This document shows positions 9,029 to 18,050 of a stretch of 54,375 bases of DNA, piece by piece (the stretch's first letter is position 1; each line of letters opens with the position of its first letter). The notes beneath the pieces are model-generated. The model saw nothing but the letters and a program-made list of their open reading frames with translations, was not told the DNA's origin and did no database searches. Position numbers and translations under genes: made by a program. The DNA is taken from positions 1 to 54,375 of the forward strand of contig CAJJZS010000014.1 in assembly GCA_905197685.1 (NCBI GenBank), in the 5' to 3' direction. Origin of the DNA: an uncultured Oscillospiraceae bacterium. Lineage in GTDB: Bacteria > Bacillota > Clostridia > Oscillospirales > Ruminococcaceae.

Positions 9029-9058
9029 TGATAGCCTATCACATAATTGTGATGATAG
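9029..9058. repeat. Overlapping inverted repeats upstream of the response regulator
   Basis: TGATAG-c-CTATCA (9029-9041) overlaps a second dyad built on TATCACA...TGTGATGATAG (9037-9058). They lie 75-105 bp before the regulator's start, where an operator for autoregulation could be. No clean -10/-35 pair was identified here. Confidence 0.35.
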
Positions 9059-9122
9059 TATGAAATTATCGAGGGTTTAAAAAAAGATTCAAAATTTTTT
9101 TGAGCAATTTGGCACTTTGCCC

Positions 9123-9165
9123 TAAAAAGAGGGGGAATTTCTGTACAAGCGCACAGAAATTCCCC
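9123..9165 (-). terminator. Terminator of the PBP gene
   Basis: Arms GGGGAATTTCTGT / ACAGAAATTCCCC with an 8-nt loop, followed on the minus strand by a U-rich run. Confidence 0.85.
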
Positions 9166-9182
9166 TTATCTTTCATCGGATG

Positions 9183-11582
9183 TTATTCTTTTTTCCCGAA
9201 TAAACCGCTTACAGAGTCCCAAAAACTGTCGTCCTCTTCCTGTTGTGTGTCATTGGAGGAACTGTTTTTATTTTTATCCTTTTCTTTGTTCTTCTGTTGT
9301 TCTTCTAAGGTGATAACCTTTCGTTTCGGTTTATCGTCCTTGTCCTTGTCTTTGCTCTCATCGTTGTCCTCATCGTCGCGGGAAGAAGAATTACTGTCAT
9401 CCTCCTGCTGAGATTCCCCGCCGCTGCGGTGGAGGATACAGGAAGAAGGAATATAGGTTTCTTTATACCAGCCGGTTGCGGTAGAGGGGCAATTTTCAGT
9501 GGCAAGGTCGCCGGACTCGATACAATACTGCATCGCCTGCACATTTTCCGAGTAGGTGAAGTCCTTCGCTTCCAGACCCTGATGAATCGGGAGCATCAGA
9601 TTTTTCCAGAAAATCGGGGTCGGATAGGTGGAATAACGAATTTCTTCCTGAATATCGTAACCCATCCATACGCCGCCGATATAGTATGGAGTAAAGCCGA
9701 TAAACCACAGGTCAGGGTTATCAATCGGAATTTCTGCTCCGTTGATATATTTTGTACCGGTGGAAGAACCGGTTTTTCCTGCGGTAACAATGCCGGTTTC
9801 ATTCTTTAAATTTGCCTTTGCGCCGGTACCCTGGGTAACAACGGTCTGAAGCAAACGGTTTAACACTGTCGCCGTTTCTTCCGAAACCACACGAACCTGC
9901 GTGGTATCCTTTTCCAAAACGATGTTGCCTTCCATATCGGTTACTTTGGTATAGGTGTACGGCTTTACATATTTGCCGCCGGTCACAAAAATCTGGTAGC
10001 AGCCGGTCAGCTCCTCCAATGTCATACCGGTGGTCATACCGCCCAACGCCATTGCAGAAAGGCTGGTTGCGTCCAGTTCATGCAGGGTGCTGATTTGGAA
10101 CTTATTCTTTAAGGTATTATAGCAAACCTGCGGGGTAAGAATATTGACAATCTGAGCCGGAACGGTATTGATGGACTGCTGAATTGCGTACTGGACGGTC
10201 ATCGGCGCTTTGGTATAAGTTTCCGAATAGTTCTGCGGCCAAGTGAAAGTCTTTCCGTTTTCGGTAAGGGTCAGCGGTTCGTCAATAAAGGTGGTAGACC
10301 ACGTTACCAAATCTCGCTCGATTGCGTTGAGGTAAGCGGAAATCGGTTTCATGGTGGAACCCGGGTGACGCTGCGACTGAGTCGCGCGGTTAAACAGACG
10401 GTTAGAAGTCTTTTCGTTTCCGCCAATCATTCCCTTAACGCTGCCGTCCGGCGCAATCACAATCGCCGCCGTCTGCGGATATTCCGCATTGTTCAGCGCG
10501 GGGAAGGTTGCAGGATTTGCATAAGATTCTTCCAACGATTTCTGCACCTTGGGGTCCATCGTAGAGTAGATGCGATAGCCGCCGCTGTATACCATATTGG
10601 TAGCGTAAGCGCGGGTGTAGTTGTATTCCTCCTGAAGGTCGGTAACAACATCCTCGATAACCTGGTCGGTGTGCCAGTCGGTGAGCGCTGTCATACCGTC
10701 ATCGGTCGCTTCCACTTCTTTTCTTGGGGCAAGCTGCACCTCATAATTGCACCACTGGTCACACTCGCTTTGGGTAAGCATTCCCAGCTTCTGCATTTCC
10801 TGTAAAATATAGGTGCGGCGTTCTGCGTTTTCTTCCATACCGGTTCCCCAGCCGTAGGTTTCGTTTGGATTTTCACGCAGCGGGTTATACTTTGTCGGCG
10901 CGTTGGTAATTGCAATCAGCGTTGCCGCCTCTGCAACATTCAGCTCACTGATATCCTTATTAAAGTAGAGCTTGGACGCGCTTTGAATCCCGTAACACTG
11001 ATTGGAGAAAAACGCAATATTCAGGTAGGTTTCCAGAATCTGTTCCTTACTGAAGTTTTTCTCTAATTTCAGCGCAGTAAAAATTTCCTGTACCTTTCGC
11101 TCGGGGGTAACTTCATCGTTGCCCGTCAGGTTTTTAATAACCTGCTGGGTGATGGTAGAACCGCCCTGCGTCCTTCCGCCGAAGAAATAGGTCATCGTTG
11201 ATTTTACAGTTCTAATCCAGTCTACTCCATGATGCTCCCAAAAACGCTTGTCCTCCGCCGCCACTGCAACGTCCTGTATCATTTTTGGAATTTCGTCATA
11301 GCTGACCCACTCTCGGTTTTGACCGGAGTAAAGCTCTTTGACCAGCGTTTCTTCCTGCGTTTGCGGGTCGGTGACATAAATATACGATGTATTGTTCAGA
11401 TTAACCTCCACATTGGCAAGGTCAACCACAGGGGCTCCTTCCAGAGAATTGAAGATATACAACGCCATTACCGAAACGACAATGGAGCCTGTGATGATTC
11501 CGATAAAAATCAGAATCGCAAGCGCGCGTCCCAATCCGCCAAAGAAGCGTCTGACCGGTCCCCGACGTTTTGCTGTTGTCAA
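9183..11582 (-). CDS. Class A penicillin-binding protein (PBP1A family)
   Basis: 799 aa from a TTG start at 11582. That start is preferred because AAGGAGGAGGATCTG sits directly before it; an upstream ATG (11633) in the same frame has no such site. A short basic cytoplasmic tail is followed by one membrane segment (about 20-45) and a GT51 glycosyltransferase domain with catalytic Glu110 in AAEDKRFWEHHG plus GGSTITQQ. The transpeptidase domain has the SxxK motif S409-T-M-K412, SxN at 470-472 and KTG at 603-605. The protein polymerises and cross-links peptidoglycan outside the membrane. The last about 100 residues form a Ser/Asp/Lys-rich, low-complexity tail that I cannot assign a role. It is monocistronic. 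Confidence 0.95.
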   Translation of the reverse strand: MTTAKRRGPVRRFFGGLGRALAILIFIGIITGSIVVSVMALYIFNSLEGAPVVDLANVEVNLNNTSYIYVTDPQTQEETLVKELYSGQNREWVSYDEIPKMIQDVAVAAEDKRFWEHHGVDWIRTVKSTMTYFFGGRTQGGSTITQQVIKNLTGNDEVTPERKVQEIFTALKLEKNFSKEQILETYLNIAFFSNQCYGIQSASKLYFNKDISELNVAEAATLIAITNAPTKYNPLRENPNETYGWGTGMEENAERRTYILQEMQKLGMLTQSECDQWCNYEVQLAPRKEVEATDDGMTALTDWHTDQVIEDVVTDLQEEYNYTRAYATNMVYSGGYRIYSTMDPKVQKSLEESYANPATFPALNNAEYPQTAAIVIAPDGSVKGMIGGNEKTSNRLFNRATQSQRHPGSTMKPISAYLNAIERDLVTWSTTFIDEPLTLTENGKTFTWPQNYSETYTKAPMTVQYAIQQSINTVPAQIVNILTPQVCYNTLKNKFQISTLHELDATSLSAMALGGMTTGMTLEELTGCYQIFVTGGKYVKPYTYTKVTDMEGNIVLEKDTTQVRVVSEETATVLNRLLQTVVTQGTGAKANLKNETGIVTAGKTGSSTGTKYINGAEIPIDNPDLWFIGFTPYYIGGVWMGYDIQEEIRYSTYPTPIFWKNLMLPIHQGLEAKDFTYSENVQAMQYCIESGDLATENCPSTATGWYKETYIPSSCILHRSGGESQQEDDSNSSSRDDEDNDESKDKDKDDKPKRKVITLEEQQKNKEKDKNKNSSSNDTQQEEDDSFWDSVSGLFGKKE

Positions 11583-11672
11583 ACAGATCCTCCTCCTTTT
11601 CATTCCTTTTTTGTCTGCAATTATCATAAACAATGACGGCTGTTCGGATTGTTTGTTCTTTAGACAGTATTT

Positions 11673-11681
11673 ATTATAGCA
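11673..11681 (-). promoter_or_regulatory. Extended -10 promoter of the PBP gene
   Basis: TGCTATAAT on the minus strand about 90 bp before the TTG start; no good -35 is seen. The rest of the 11583-11950 gap shows nothing recognisable, and no clear promoter for the plus-strand gene that follows. Confidence 0.55.
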
Positions 11682-11950
11682 TATTAAAAGTGAAAAATCT
11701 TAAAATTTTGCAAAAATCAGAAAAATTTCCAAAGCGGAAAACACTTTCCCCTCTATTTTTGTAACAGACACTGATATTTTTTGCTTTTCCCTGTCTGAAA
11801 GAGGCTAAAAACGATGAAAACTTTCACTTTTCTTTGTGCATAAATGCTGGGATTGTGGGAAAATTATTGAAGAAGCAAAAGAAAACTTTGCAGTTCTGTT
11901 GATTTTTTACCGAAACATTGTCCTTATCTTTTCAGAAAGGGTGTGAAACA

Positions 11951-12322
11951 TTGAAACAAAATCTGCTGATTACCTGCGTCGCCCTTTGCGCCGTATCCGT
12001 CATTGTCAGCTTTCTTTTTCTGTTAGACTCTCAAACTCCCGTTTCCCCCTCTCCCCTTCCCAGCCGCCGCGCAGAGGAAAAAATGTCCGATATCCCCATC
12101 GGATATTCCGAACCCTCCCCAAAGGAGCCGGAATACCAATACCTGCTCAAAGAATATAACGGGAAACTGGCTGTTTATTTTTCAAACAGCAAAACCCCTC
12201 AAACGGTTTTTGACCTTTATCTTTCCACTCTGCCGGAATATGACCGGGGACAGCTTCGCCTGGGAGTTCCCGTAAAAGACTATGAAGAGCTTGTTCAGCG
12301 GATTGAGGACTACATCAGCTGA
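11951..12322 (+). CDS. Membrane-anchored BofC-like C-terminal domain protein
   Basis: 123 aa from a TTG start with GAAAGGGTG just upstream. One N-terminal membrane segment (residues 5-25) acts as uncleaved anchor or signal. A Pro/Ser-rich linker and then a compact domain follow (YLLKEYNGKLAVYFSN...VFDLYLSTLPEYDRGQLRLG). This pattern (KEYNGKIAVF, then YDVYVSSLPEYD) is what I know as the BofC C-terminal-like domain in many clostridial proteins. BofC in Bacillus is an extracytoplasmic inhibitor of sporulation signalling. Whether this one does that is unknown, because its length and lack of the N-terminal BofC domain differ. Confidence 0.65.
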   Translation: MKQNLLITCVALCAVSVIVSFLFLLDSQTPVSPSPLPSRRAEEKMSDIPIGYSEPSPKEPEYQYLLKEYNGKLAVYFSNSKTPQTVFDLYLSTLPEYDRGQLRLGVPVKDYEELVQRIEDYIS

Positions 12323-12338
12323 AAACGGTTACCGTTTT
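12322..12338. repeat. 17-bp palindrome AAAACGGTTACCGTTTT
   Basis: Perfect 8-bp arms around one central base, starting at the last base of the preceding stop codon. No U-run follows, so it is a poor terminator. It lies about 50 bp before a TATAAT (12387-12392) that probably serves the VOC gene, so an operator is possible. Confidence 0.45.
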
Positions 12339-12463
12339 GTAATGAAACTTTCATCTGAAAAGGGTGATTTCCGCCAAAAAAGAGCATATAATGGAAGCAT
12401 AGAAAGAAATAAGGAAACACAAACAACCGAAAGCGGTTGATTATCAACTGAAGGGTGATTCCC

Positions 12464-12832
12464 ATGAACTTTAAATTTGCTCATAACAACATTAATGTAC
12501 TTGATCTTGACCAAAGCCTTGCTTTTTACAAAGAAGCGCTCGGCTTAACCGAAATGTCCCGCAAGGTGGCTCCGGACGGCAGTTTCATCCTGGTTTATCT
12601 CGGTGATACCTCCACTAAGCACCAGTTAGAGTTAACCTGGCTTCGAGATCGCCATGACCCATATGATTTGGGTGATAATGAAGTTCATATCGCTTTTACC
12701 ACCTCCGATTTTCAGGCAGCTCACGAAAAGCACAAAGCAATGGGCTGTATCTGCTACGAAAACAAAGCGATGGGAATTTACTTCATCTCCGACCCCGACG
12801 GATATTGGTTGGAAATTATTCCCGAAAAGTAA
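12464..12832 (+). CDS. Glyoxalase/VOC superfamily metalloenzyme
   Basis: 122 aa. Start at 12464 with AAGGGTGATTCCC before it. The sequence carries the four ligand positions of glyoxalase I: H7 (FAHNNINV), E56 (QLELTW), H75 (EVHIAF) and E117 (WLEIIPE), in two beta-alpha-beta-beta-beta modules. It resembles lactoylglutathione lyase, which detoxifies methylglyoxal hemithioacetals. In an organism that may lack glutathione, the thiol and exact substrate are uncertain. It is monocistronic, with TATAAT at 12387-12392 and a strong terminator. Confidence 0.85.
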   Translation: MNFKFAHNNINVLDLDQSLAFYKEALGLTEMSRKVAPDGSFILVYLGDTSTKHQLELTWLRDRHDPYDLGDNEVHIAFTTSDFQAAHEKHKAMGCICYENKAMGIYFISDPDGYWLEIIPEK

Positions 12833-12860
12833 ATTTTTTCATAGTGATGCTCCTTTACTC

Positions 12861-12893
12861 AAAACAGCGCCCTGCACAGGGTGCTGTTTTTCT
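12861..12893 (+). terminator. Terminator of the VOC gene
   Basis: AAAACAGC-g-CCCT / AGGG-t-GCTGTTTT stem-loop followed by a T-run. Confidence 0.85.
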
Positions 12894-12920
12894 TTGCCTT
12901 TTATTTTAAAGGAAAAGGGC

Positions 12921-12951
12921 AAAAAAAGAAAGCAGGACAAACCTGCTTTCT
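12921..12951 (-). terminator. Terminator of the ferredoxin gene
   Basis: 10-bp arms AGAAAGCAGG / CCTGCTTTCT with a 5-nt loop, followed by seven U on the minus strand. Confidence 0.85.
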
Positions 12952-12973
12952 TTCATCGGTTCATAGTTTAAAA

Positions 12974-13144
12974 CTATTCAGCCTGTGGAGCGCCAACCGG
13001 GCAAACGCCTGCGCAAGCACCGCAATCGATGCATTTGCCAGGATCGATTTCGTATTTGTCAGCTCCTGCAGAGATAGCGCCTACCGGGCACTCTGCTTCG
13101 CAAGCGCCGCAGCTGATGCAATCGCTTTTAATCTGGTATGCCAT
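12974..13144 (-). CDS. 2[4Fe-4S] ferredoxin, clostridial type
   Basis: 56 aa, found by reading the minus strand. Two CxxCxxCxxxCP clusters are present: CISCGACEAECP (from residue 9) and CIDCGACAGVCP (from residue 38). This is the classic small cytoplasmic low-potential electron carrier of clostridia, for hydrogenase, pyruvate:ferredoxin oxidoreductase and similar enzymes. GGAGGTGT lies upstream of the ATG. It has its own promoter and terminator, consistent with high expression. Confidence 0.96.
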   Translation of the reverse strand: MAYQIKSDCISCGACEAECPVGAISAGADKYEIDPGKCIDCGACAGVCPVGAPQAE

Positions 13145-13199
13145 GTGAAATACACCTCCATATTATTTATATGTACAGATAAGCTATCTGCGCATTTCT

Positions 13200-13228
13200 A
13201 TTTTAACAATATTGCGGACAAAAATCAA
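13200..13228 (-). promoter_or_regulatory. SigA-type promoter of the ferredoxin gene
   Basis: TTGATT and TAAAAT with a 17-bp spacer. A small hairpin (CAGATA-gct-TATCTG) lies in the leader ahead of the ribosome site. Confidence 0.7.
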
Positions 13229-13301
13229 CTAAAAAGATAAAAAATTTAAAATTTAATTGTTTCATTCCGTCCGTTTTTTTACAAATTGCCTAAAGCAGCC
13301 G

Positions 13302-14180
13302 CTAATTTTCCAGCTTTCTCAGCTCTCTTTCCTGCTTTGCGTCCTCAAAATCTTCTTTTTGCGGGCGGGCATCGCGCAGAACACGAACCGCTTCGCGCTC
13401 AAATACCATCGGCGCGCCGTCGCTTGCCTTATCCAGACGAACTTTCACCAATCCGGTAAGCAGACTTATCTCGACAACCGTTCCCTTGCCCTCATGGGTG
13501 GAAACATAAGCGCCGACCCGCGGGGTGATTCTGAGAAGATCCTCATAGGCGTTCTGCTCATATTTTAAGCAGCACATCAGTCTGCCGCAGGTTCCGGAAA
13601 TTTTGGTCGGATTCAGCGAAAGACCCTGCTCCTTTGCCATCTTGATGGAAACAGGCTGAAACTCTCCCAGAAAAGAGGAACAGCAAAACGGTCTGCCGCA
13701 GATGCCCAGTCCGCCCAGCATCTTCGCTTCATCGCGAACGCCGATCTGACGCAGCTCAATCCTTGTTTTAAAAACAGAAGCCAAATCCTTCACCAGTTCG
13801 CGGAAATCCACCCTGCCGTCCGCCGTAAAGTAGAACAAAATCTTGTTGTTGTCAAAGGTATATTCTACATCTACCAGCTTCATTTCCAGATTGTGCTTTT
13901 CAATCTTTTCCAGACAAATTTTAAACGCTTTTTTCTCTCTGATTTTATTTTCTTCAATATGCGCCAAATCCGCTTTGTTGGCAACACGAATTACTGTTTT
14001 CAGCGGCTTGACAATGCCCTCGTCCTCTACCTCCCGGTTTGAGATTGCAACCTCGCCGCACTCGATTCCGCGGGCTGTTTCCACAATTACCTTTTCGCCC
14101 ACCGGCATCTGTTCCCCGTTTGGGGAAAAATAATAAATCTTGCCCACCTGCTTAAAGCGAACGCCTATTACTTCGGTCAT
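13302..14180 (-). CDS. ricT: PSP1-domain protein RicT (YaaT)
   Basis: 292 aa; the start at 14180 is placed by GGAGG 5 nt upstream. The conserved Cys-rich core GGLGICGRPFCCSSFL...GTCGRLMCCLKYE is diagnostic of the PSP1/YaaT family. In B. subtilis RicT forms an Fe-S-containing complex with RicA and RicF that affects RNase Y-dependent mRNA processing and sporulation; the partners are not in this window. It is the last gene of the queG-yaaO-darA-holB-ricT operon, 48 bp behind holB. Confidence 0.93.
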   Translation of the reverse strand: MTEVIGVRFKQVGKIYYFSPNGEQMPVGEKVIVETARGIECGEVAISNREVEDEGIVKPLKTVIRVANKADLAHIEENKIREKKAFKICLEKIEKHNLEMKLVDVEYTFDNNKILFYFTADGRVDFRELVKDLASVFKTRIELRQIGVRDEAKMLGGLGICGRPFCCSSFLGEFQPVSIKMAKEQGLSLNPTKISGTCGRLMCCLKYEQNAYEDLLRITPRVGAYVSTHEGKGTVVEISLLTGLVKVRLDKASDGAPMVFEREAVRVLRDARPQKEDFEDAKQERELRKLEN

Positions 14181-14228
14181 GATTTCCTCCATTCTTTAAT
14201 ACAAAAGACATCTATTTTTGATTTCCGC

Positions 14229-15218
14229 TTATTGCAGAACTGTTTTTATCTCCGCACAAAAAGCTGCGGCAGCCAAATTCAGGCTGACATTTTGTGACGC
14301 CCGAAGGACTGCCCTGTCTATTATATCAAGAATCTGCATTGCCTGCAATGTGCTGAAGCGATTTTTTATCTGTACCTTTTCTTTTTCCTGCTGTGGGACA
14401 ACACCGTTTTTCAGGTGAATCAGGCGAACAAAATAAGCGCGGATTCCCTGCATCAGTTCCAGAAAATCCTCCCTTTTTTTGCCGGATGTATATTCCTGAA
14501 GGCAGCAAAGCAGCTCAAACTCCTGACCGGTACAGATCGTCTGTGCAGCCCGCTGAGCATCGCAGGAGAGCTTTAATTTTTTTTCGTCTTGTAAAATATC
14601 CAGCGCTTTGCCGATATTTCCTCCGGCAAGCTGCGCTGCCTGCGCCAGCTGTTCGGCGGAGCTTTCTTTACAAATCTGTTCGAGCGCATCTATGCACTGC
14701 TGCTCCGAGCAGATTTGCAACGGGAGAACCGCCGCCCTGGAAAGAATGGTAGGCAGCACTCTGGCGCGGTTGTTGCAGGTCATAATAAACACCACCTGCG
14801 CGGGCGGTTCTTCAATAATTTTAAGCAGCGCGTTCTGCGCCTGTTCGGTCATATTATGGATATTTCTCAGAATATATACCTTATATTCCCCGTCATTGGG
14901 ACGAATATAGGCGTCTGCCCGAATCTCCCGCACCTTTTCCACATGGAAGGAATTTACCTTGTTTTCCGATTCTGCCAAAACCACATCGGGGTGGGTATCG
15001 GACAAAATCAGGCGGCAGTTTCTGCATTTTCCGCACGGGCGGTCGGAAACGGACGCATTTTGGCAGAGGAGTCCGGCTGCTGCCATCTTGGCAAAGGCGG
15101 TTTTTCCGCAGCCGTCCTCCCCTTCCAAAAGCAGGGTATGCGGGAAACGCCCGTCAGTTATAAAATTGACGAGCGTTTGTTTTGCTTTATCGTTTGAATA
15201 AAAATGGTCTAAAAGCAA
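14229..15218 (-). CDS. holB: DNA polymerase III delta' subunit
   Basis: 329 aa with a TTG start and AAGGAG 8 nt upstream. It has a P-loop G33-EDGCGK-T40 in an AAA+ fold, a zinc-module Cys set (CQNAS...CGKCRNC) and the sensor-region block NALLKIIEEPP. Delta' is part of the clamp loader that places the beta sliding clamp on DNA. It sits between darA and ricT as in many Firmicutes, but the yaaR gene that normally lies just upstream is missing. Confidence 0.93.
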   Translation of the reverse strand: MLLDHFYSNDKAKQTLVNFITDGRFPHTLLLEGEDGCGKTAFAKMAAAGLLCQNASVSDRPCGKCRNCRLILSDTHPDVVLAESENKVNSFHVEKVREIRADAYIRPNDGEYKVYILRNIHNMTEQAQNALLKIIEEPPAQVVFIMTCNNRARVLPTILSRAAVLPLQICSEQQCIDALEQICKESSAEQLAQAAQLAGGNIGKALDILQDEKKLKLSCDAQRAAQTICTGQEFELLCCLQEYTSGKKREDFLELMQGIRAYFVRLIHLKNGVVPQQEKEKVQIKNRFSTLQAMQILDIIDRAVLRASQNVSLNLAAAAFCAEIKTVLQ

Positions 15219-15255
15219 GCTGTTTTCTCCTTATGCCGCTGCGCCGAAGGTTTGA

Positions 15256-15579
15256 TTAAACCTTTTCAAAACGCTCAACATCCATAACGAAGATGGTAGC
15301 TCCGCCAATCTGCACTTCTACCGGATAGGTGGTGTACATTCCAACACCGTAGGAAGCGGAGGAAGGAACCATCTGTTTGCGTTTCTTGGAGTGATCCGCA
15401 ATAATGGTGATAACCTCGTCAACCTTTTCGTCCTCTGTACCAATCAGGAATGTTGTATTGCCCGAAAGCAGGAATCCACCGGTGGTTGCAAGTTTTGTTA
15501 CAGAAAAGTGATTTTTTGTCAGCGCAGAAGATACCTTTGCACTATCATCGTTGGAAACAATCGCTAAAATTAATTTCAT
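15256..15579 (-). CDS. darA: Cyclic-di-AMP receptor DarA (YaaQ/PstA)
   Basis: 107 aa, the full family length. The sequence KLILAIVSNDDSAKVSSALTKNHFSVTKLATTGGFLLSGNTTFLIG is the PII-like fold with the conserved T-loop/B-loop region seen in c-di-AMP-binding DarA. It is a small cytoplasmic trimeric signal receptor whose downstream target is not settled. It lies 90 bp after yaaO and 37 bp before holB in one operon. Confidence 0.95.
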   Translation of the reverse strand: MKLILAIVSNDDSAKVSSALTKNHFSVTKLATTGGFLLSGNTTFLIGTEDEKVDEVITIIADHSKKRKQMVPSSASYGVGMYTTYPVEVQIGGATIFVMDVERFEKV

Positions 15580-15669
15580 AATATGTACCCCCTCTTGTCT
15601 GGGCAGAAGCTTTTTCCTGCTCAGCCAACATTTTAAACAAGGAAAAACGGTATTTTCTTTTCCTTACTC

Positions 15670-17016
15670 CTATTGTACCACATCTATGACAGAAATGCCA
15701 TACTTTTTTAAGATTTTTATTGATTCTTTGTGTAATTTTTCGCCCGGCATAATCAATGGGATTCCCGGCGGACAGGTAATCTTCACCTGAGCGGCAATTC
15801 TGTCCTCCGCCTGCTCAACCGGAAGAGTTTGTTTTTTCGATAAAAACGCTTCTCGCAGCGGCATTGCCTTTTCTCCTTTTAAAATCGGAAAAGCAGAAAA
15901 CGGCTGACACTTTATTTCTGCCTCGCAAAGCATCGCTTCGGTTCTCTTAAAATCTTCCTCCCGACTGAACGGAGAAAACAGCAGTACACAGCCGCTGTCA
16001 CTGAGATATTCCTCCATAATGCGGTGGCGGCGCAGCAAGACGCGAAAAGATTTTGTATCCCAACCCGTTCCTGCAATCGGCAGACTTAACCGCATCGGGT
16101 CGCAATTTGAAGGCAGAGAAAAGCCGCGCTGTTCGGCAATCTTCTTTAACCGATTGCACCGCTGCGCTGTTTTGCTAATTTGCTCTCTGCCCTCTCTAAT
16201 CAAAAATTCGGCAGTACTATCCATCGAAAGCATAATCAGATAATTGGGGCTGGTGGAACCGAATACGGTCATCGCGCTTTTTAGGAAAGGAAGATACTCC
16301 TCTCTTGCGCTGTGCAGCAACGCCGCGCCCGTCAATGCCGGCAGCGTTTTATGCAGCGAATCGCAGCACAGGTCCGCTCCCAACTGCATCGGATGAAGCG
16401 GCTCCTCCAAAAAATGCAGGTGCGCCCCATGCGCATTATCCACCAGCAGCGGGATTCCCCTTCTGTGCGCCACACGGGCAATTCCCGCAATATCGGACAT
16501 CACACCAAAGTAGTCCGGGGAAGTAACATAAACCGCGCAGACCGAATCGAGCTTTCCCTGCCTTTCCAGTTCTTCCAATTCCCGTTCCACCTGCTTCGGC
16601 TCAATTTTTCCGATCAGGCGTTCCTCTGCGCTTCGATGGGGATAAACCCAAGCCGGCTCCAAACCAAGCAGAGCCATCGCATTGACTGCCGCAGCGTGGA
16701 TATTTCTCCCCGCTACAATTATTCCGTCCTTTTTTGCTACCAGACGCATCATCGCCTGAATACAAAGAGTAGAACCTCCTGCGCTCATCACCGTACCTTT
16801 GGTTTGATACAAATCAGTAAAAATCTGCTCCAATTCCCTGAGCGGTCCCTCATCTTCAAACAAACTGTCGGTTCCCTCTACCTCGGTCAGGTCATACTGC
16901 ATCAGCGTCCCGAACGGTTCAATCGGCGCTCCCTTATGCCCCGGCATATGCAGACGCGACCAGTCCTGCGCAATGTATTGTTCCAACGCCTGCCGAAGCG
17001 GTGTTTTAATCTCCAT
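15670..17016 (-). CDS. Orn/Lys/Arg decarboxylase family PLP enzyme (YaaO-like)
   Basis: 448 aa, the short form of this family. The N-terminal substrate-binding block has LHMPGHKGAP and VEGTDSLFEDEGPL. The pyridoxal-phosphate lysine is in DSLHKTLPALTG, and VDNAHGAHL supplies the cofactor-binding Asp/His. It decarboxylates a basic amino acid to a polyamine precursor; arginine or lysine is most likely, but this cannot be decided here. AAGGGG lies before the ATG. The 3' end of queG overlaps its start by 11 nt, so the two are translationally coupled. Confidence 0.9.
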   Translation of the reverse strand: MEIKTPLRQALEQYIAQDWSRLHMPGHKGAPIEPFGTLMQYDLTEVEGTDSLFEDEGPLRELEQIFTDLYQTKGTVMSAGGSTLCIQAMMRLVAKKDGIIVAGRNIHAAAVNAMALLGLEPAWVYPHRSAEERLIGKIEPKQVERELEELERQGKLDSVCAVYVTSPDYFGVMSDIAGIARVAHRRGIPLLVDNAHGAHLHFLEEPLHPMQLGADLCCDSLHKTLPALTGAALLHSAREEYLPFLKSAMTVFGSTSPNYLIMLSMDSTAEFLIREGREQISKTAQRCNRLKKIAEQRGFSLPSNCDPMRLSLPIAGTGWDTKSFRVLLRRHRIMEEYLSDSGCVLLFSPFSREEDFKRTEAMLCEAEIKCQPFSAFPILKGEKAMPLREAFLSKKQTLPVEQAEDRIAAQVKITCPPGIPLIMPGEKLHKESIKILKKYGISVIDVVQ

Positions 17017-17851
17017 GCTTTTCCCCTTCCTTCAAGATTGAAATATTTCTGAGTATTGTTTTCTTCCCGCGATATTCAAACGCGCGGTCCTTAAAAAGGG
17101 TCTGCACCTTTTCTTCATCAAAATATGCGATTGCAGACTGACGAAATTCGGGAATCGGCGTCGTTTTCCGCGCATTTTGATTCATCGGGCAAACATCGTT
17201 GCAGATATCGCACCCCCAAATCAAACCGCCTGCGCGAATCTGCCCGACTTCCCACTCACTAAGCTCCCCTTTTTTCTGGGTAATGTGGGAGCGGCAGCGT
17301 TCCAACATCACCCCTGAATCCGGGCAAAGCGCACCTTGCGGACAGGCTTTTATGCACCGAAGGCAGGATAGACATTCCTGCGGCTGCAAGGGGGAATCGG
17401 GTGTAAGAACAAGGTCGGTCACAACCTCTCCGATAAAAAAATAACTGCCGTAATCCGGGTGAATCAGCAAACCGTTTTTTCCCTTTCTTCCCAGTCCTGC
17501 GCAAAAAGCCGCGTGTACCTCCCTGATTGGGGAATTGTCGGTAAACGGCTCAAAGCTGTTCTGCACAAACTGCCGCTTTAGCTCGTCGCAAAACCGCCGC
17601 AGATATTCCCCCGCTACCTTGTGATAATCCGCCACCATCGCATAACGGGAGATATTGCGGTTTTCCGCCCCCGAAATATAGTAAGGAAACAGGCAGACCA
17701 AAACGGACGCTGCCCCCTGCGGAATTCTCTGCTTTGCCCGACACTCCAGACAGGGAAGCACCTCCTCAAAGCGGCATATCCCAAAGGGAAGGGCAACATC
17801 TCCCCGCAAAATCCGCTTCGCCGTTTGTTTAACCTTTTGTGTATCTTCCAT
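17006..17851 (-). CDS. queG: Epoxyqueuosine reductase-like Fe-S protein
   Basis: 281 aa; the start at 17851 is set by CGGAGGG. The N-terminal part carries the DUF1730-type cobalamin-binding region. Two [4Fe-4S] motifs follow, CLSCLRCIKACPQGAL and CDICNDVCPMNQ. QueG reduces epoxyqueuosine to queuosine in certain tRNAs, in the cytoplasm, using cobalamin. The protein lacks the C-terminal HEAT-repeat extension of some homologues. It is the first gene of the queG-yaaO-darA-holB-ricT operon. No clear promoter was identified between it and the divergent sdaAB promoter. Confidence 0.88.
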   Translation of the reverse strand: MEDTQKVKQTAKRILRGDVALPFGICRFEEVLPCLECRAKQRIPQGAASVLVCLFPYYISGAENRNISRYAMVADYHKVAGEYLRRFCDELKRQFVQNSFEPFTDNSPIREVHAAFCAGLGRKGKNGLLIHPDYGSYFFIGEVVTDLVLTPDSPLQPQECLSCLRCIKACPQGALCPDSGVMLERCRSHITQKKGELSEWEVGQIRAGGLIWGCDICNDVCPMNQNARKTTPIPEFRQSAIAYFDEEKVQTLFKDRAFEYRGKKTILRNISILKEGEKHGD

Positions 17852-17977
17852 AATAACCCTCCGTTTTTTGCTGTCCATATTACTTTATCATATTCCCTGC
17901 TCTGCCGCAAGGTTTGGGCAAAATACATAAAGTTGCAAATTCCGCGCAAATGCAAGAAATTTCTATCTGTTTTTACC

Positions 17978-18005
17978 TTGTACTTTTCCGATTTTATGGT
18001 ACAAT
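17978..18005 (+). promoter_or_regulatory. Promoter of sdaAB-sdaAA
   Basis: TTGTAC and TACAAT with a 16-bp spacer and an extended -10 (TGG-TACAAT), 46 bp before the start. Confidence 0.7.
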
Positions 18006-18050
18006 AGGCGTAGGCTTTTTTAACCTCAAATCCAATACAGGGAGGATTTT

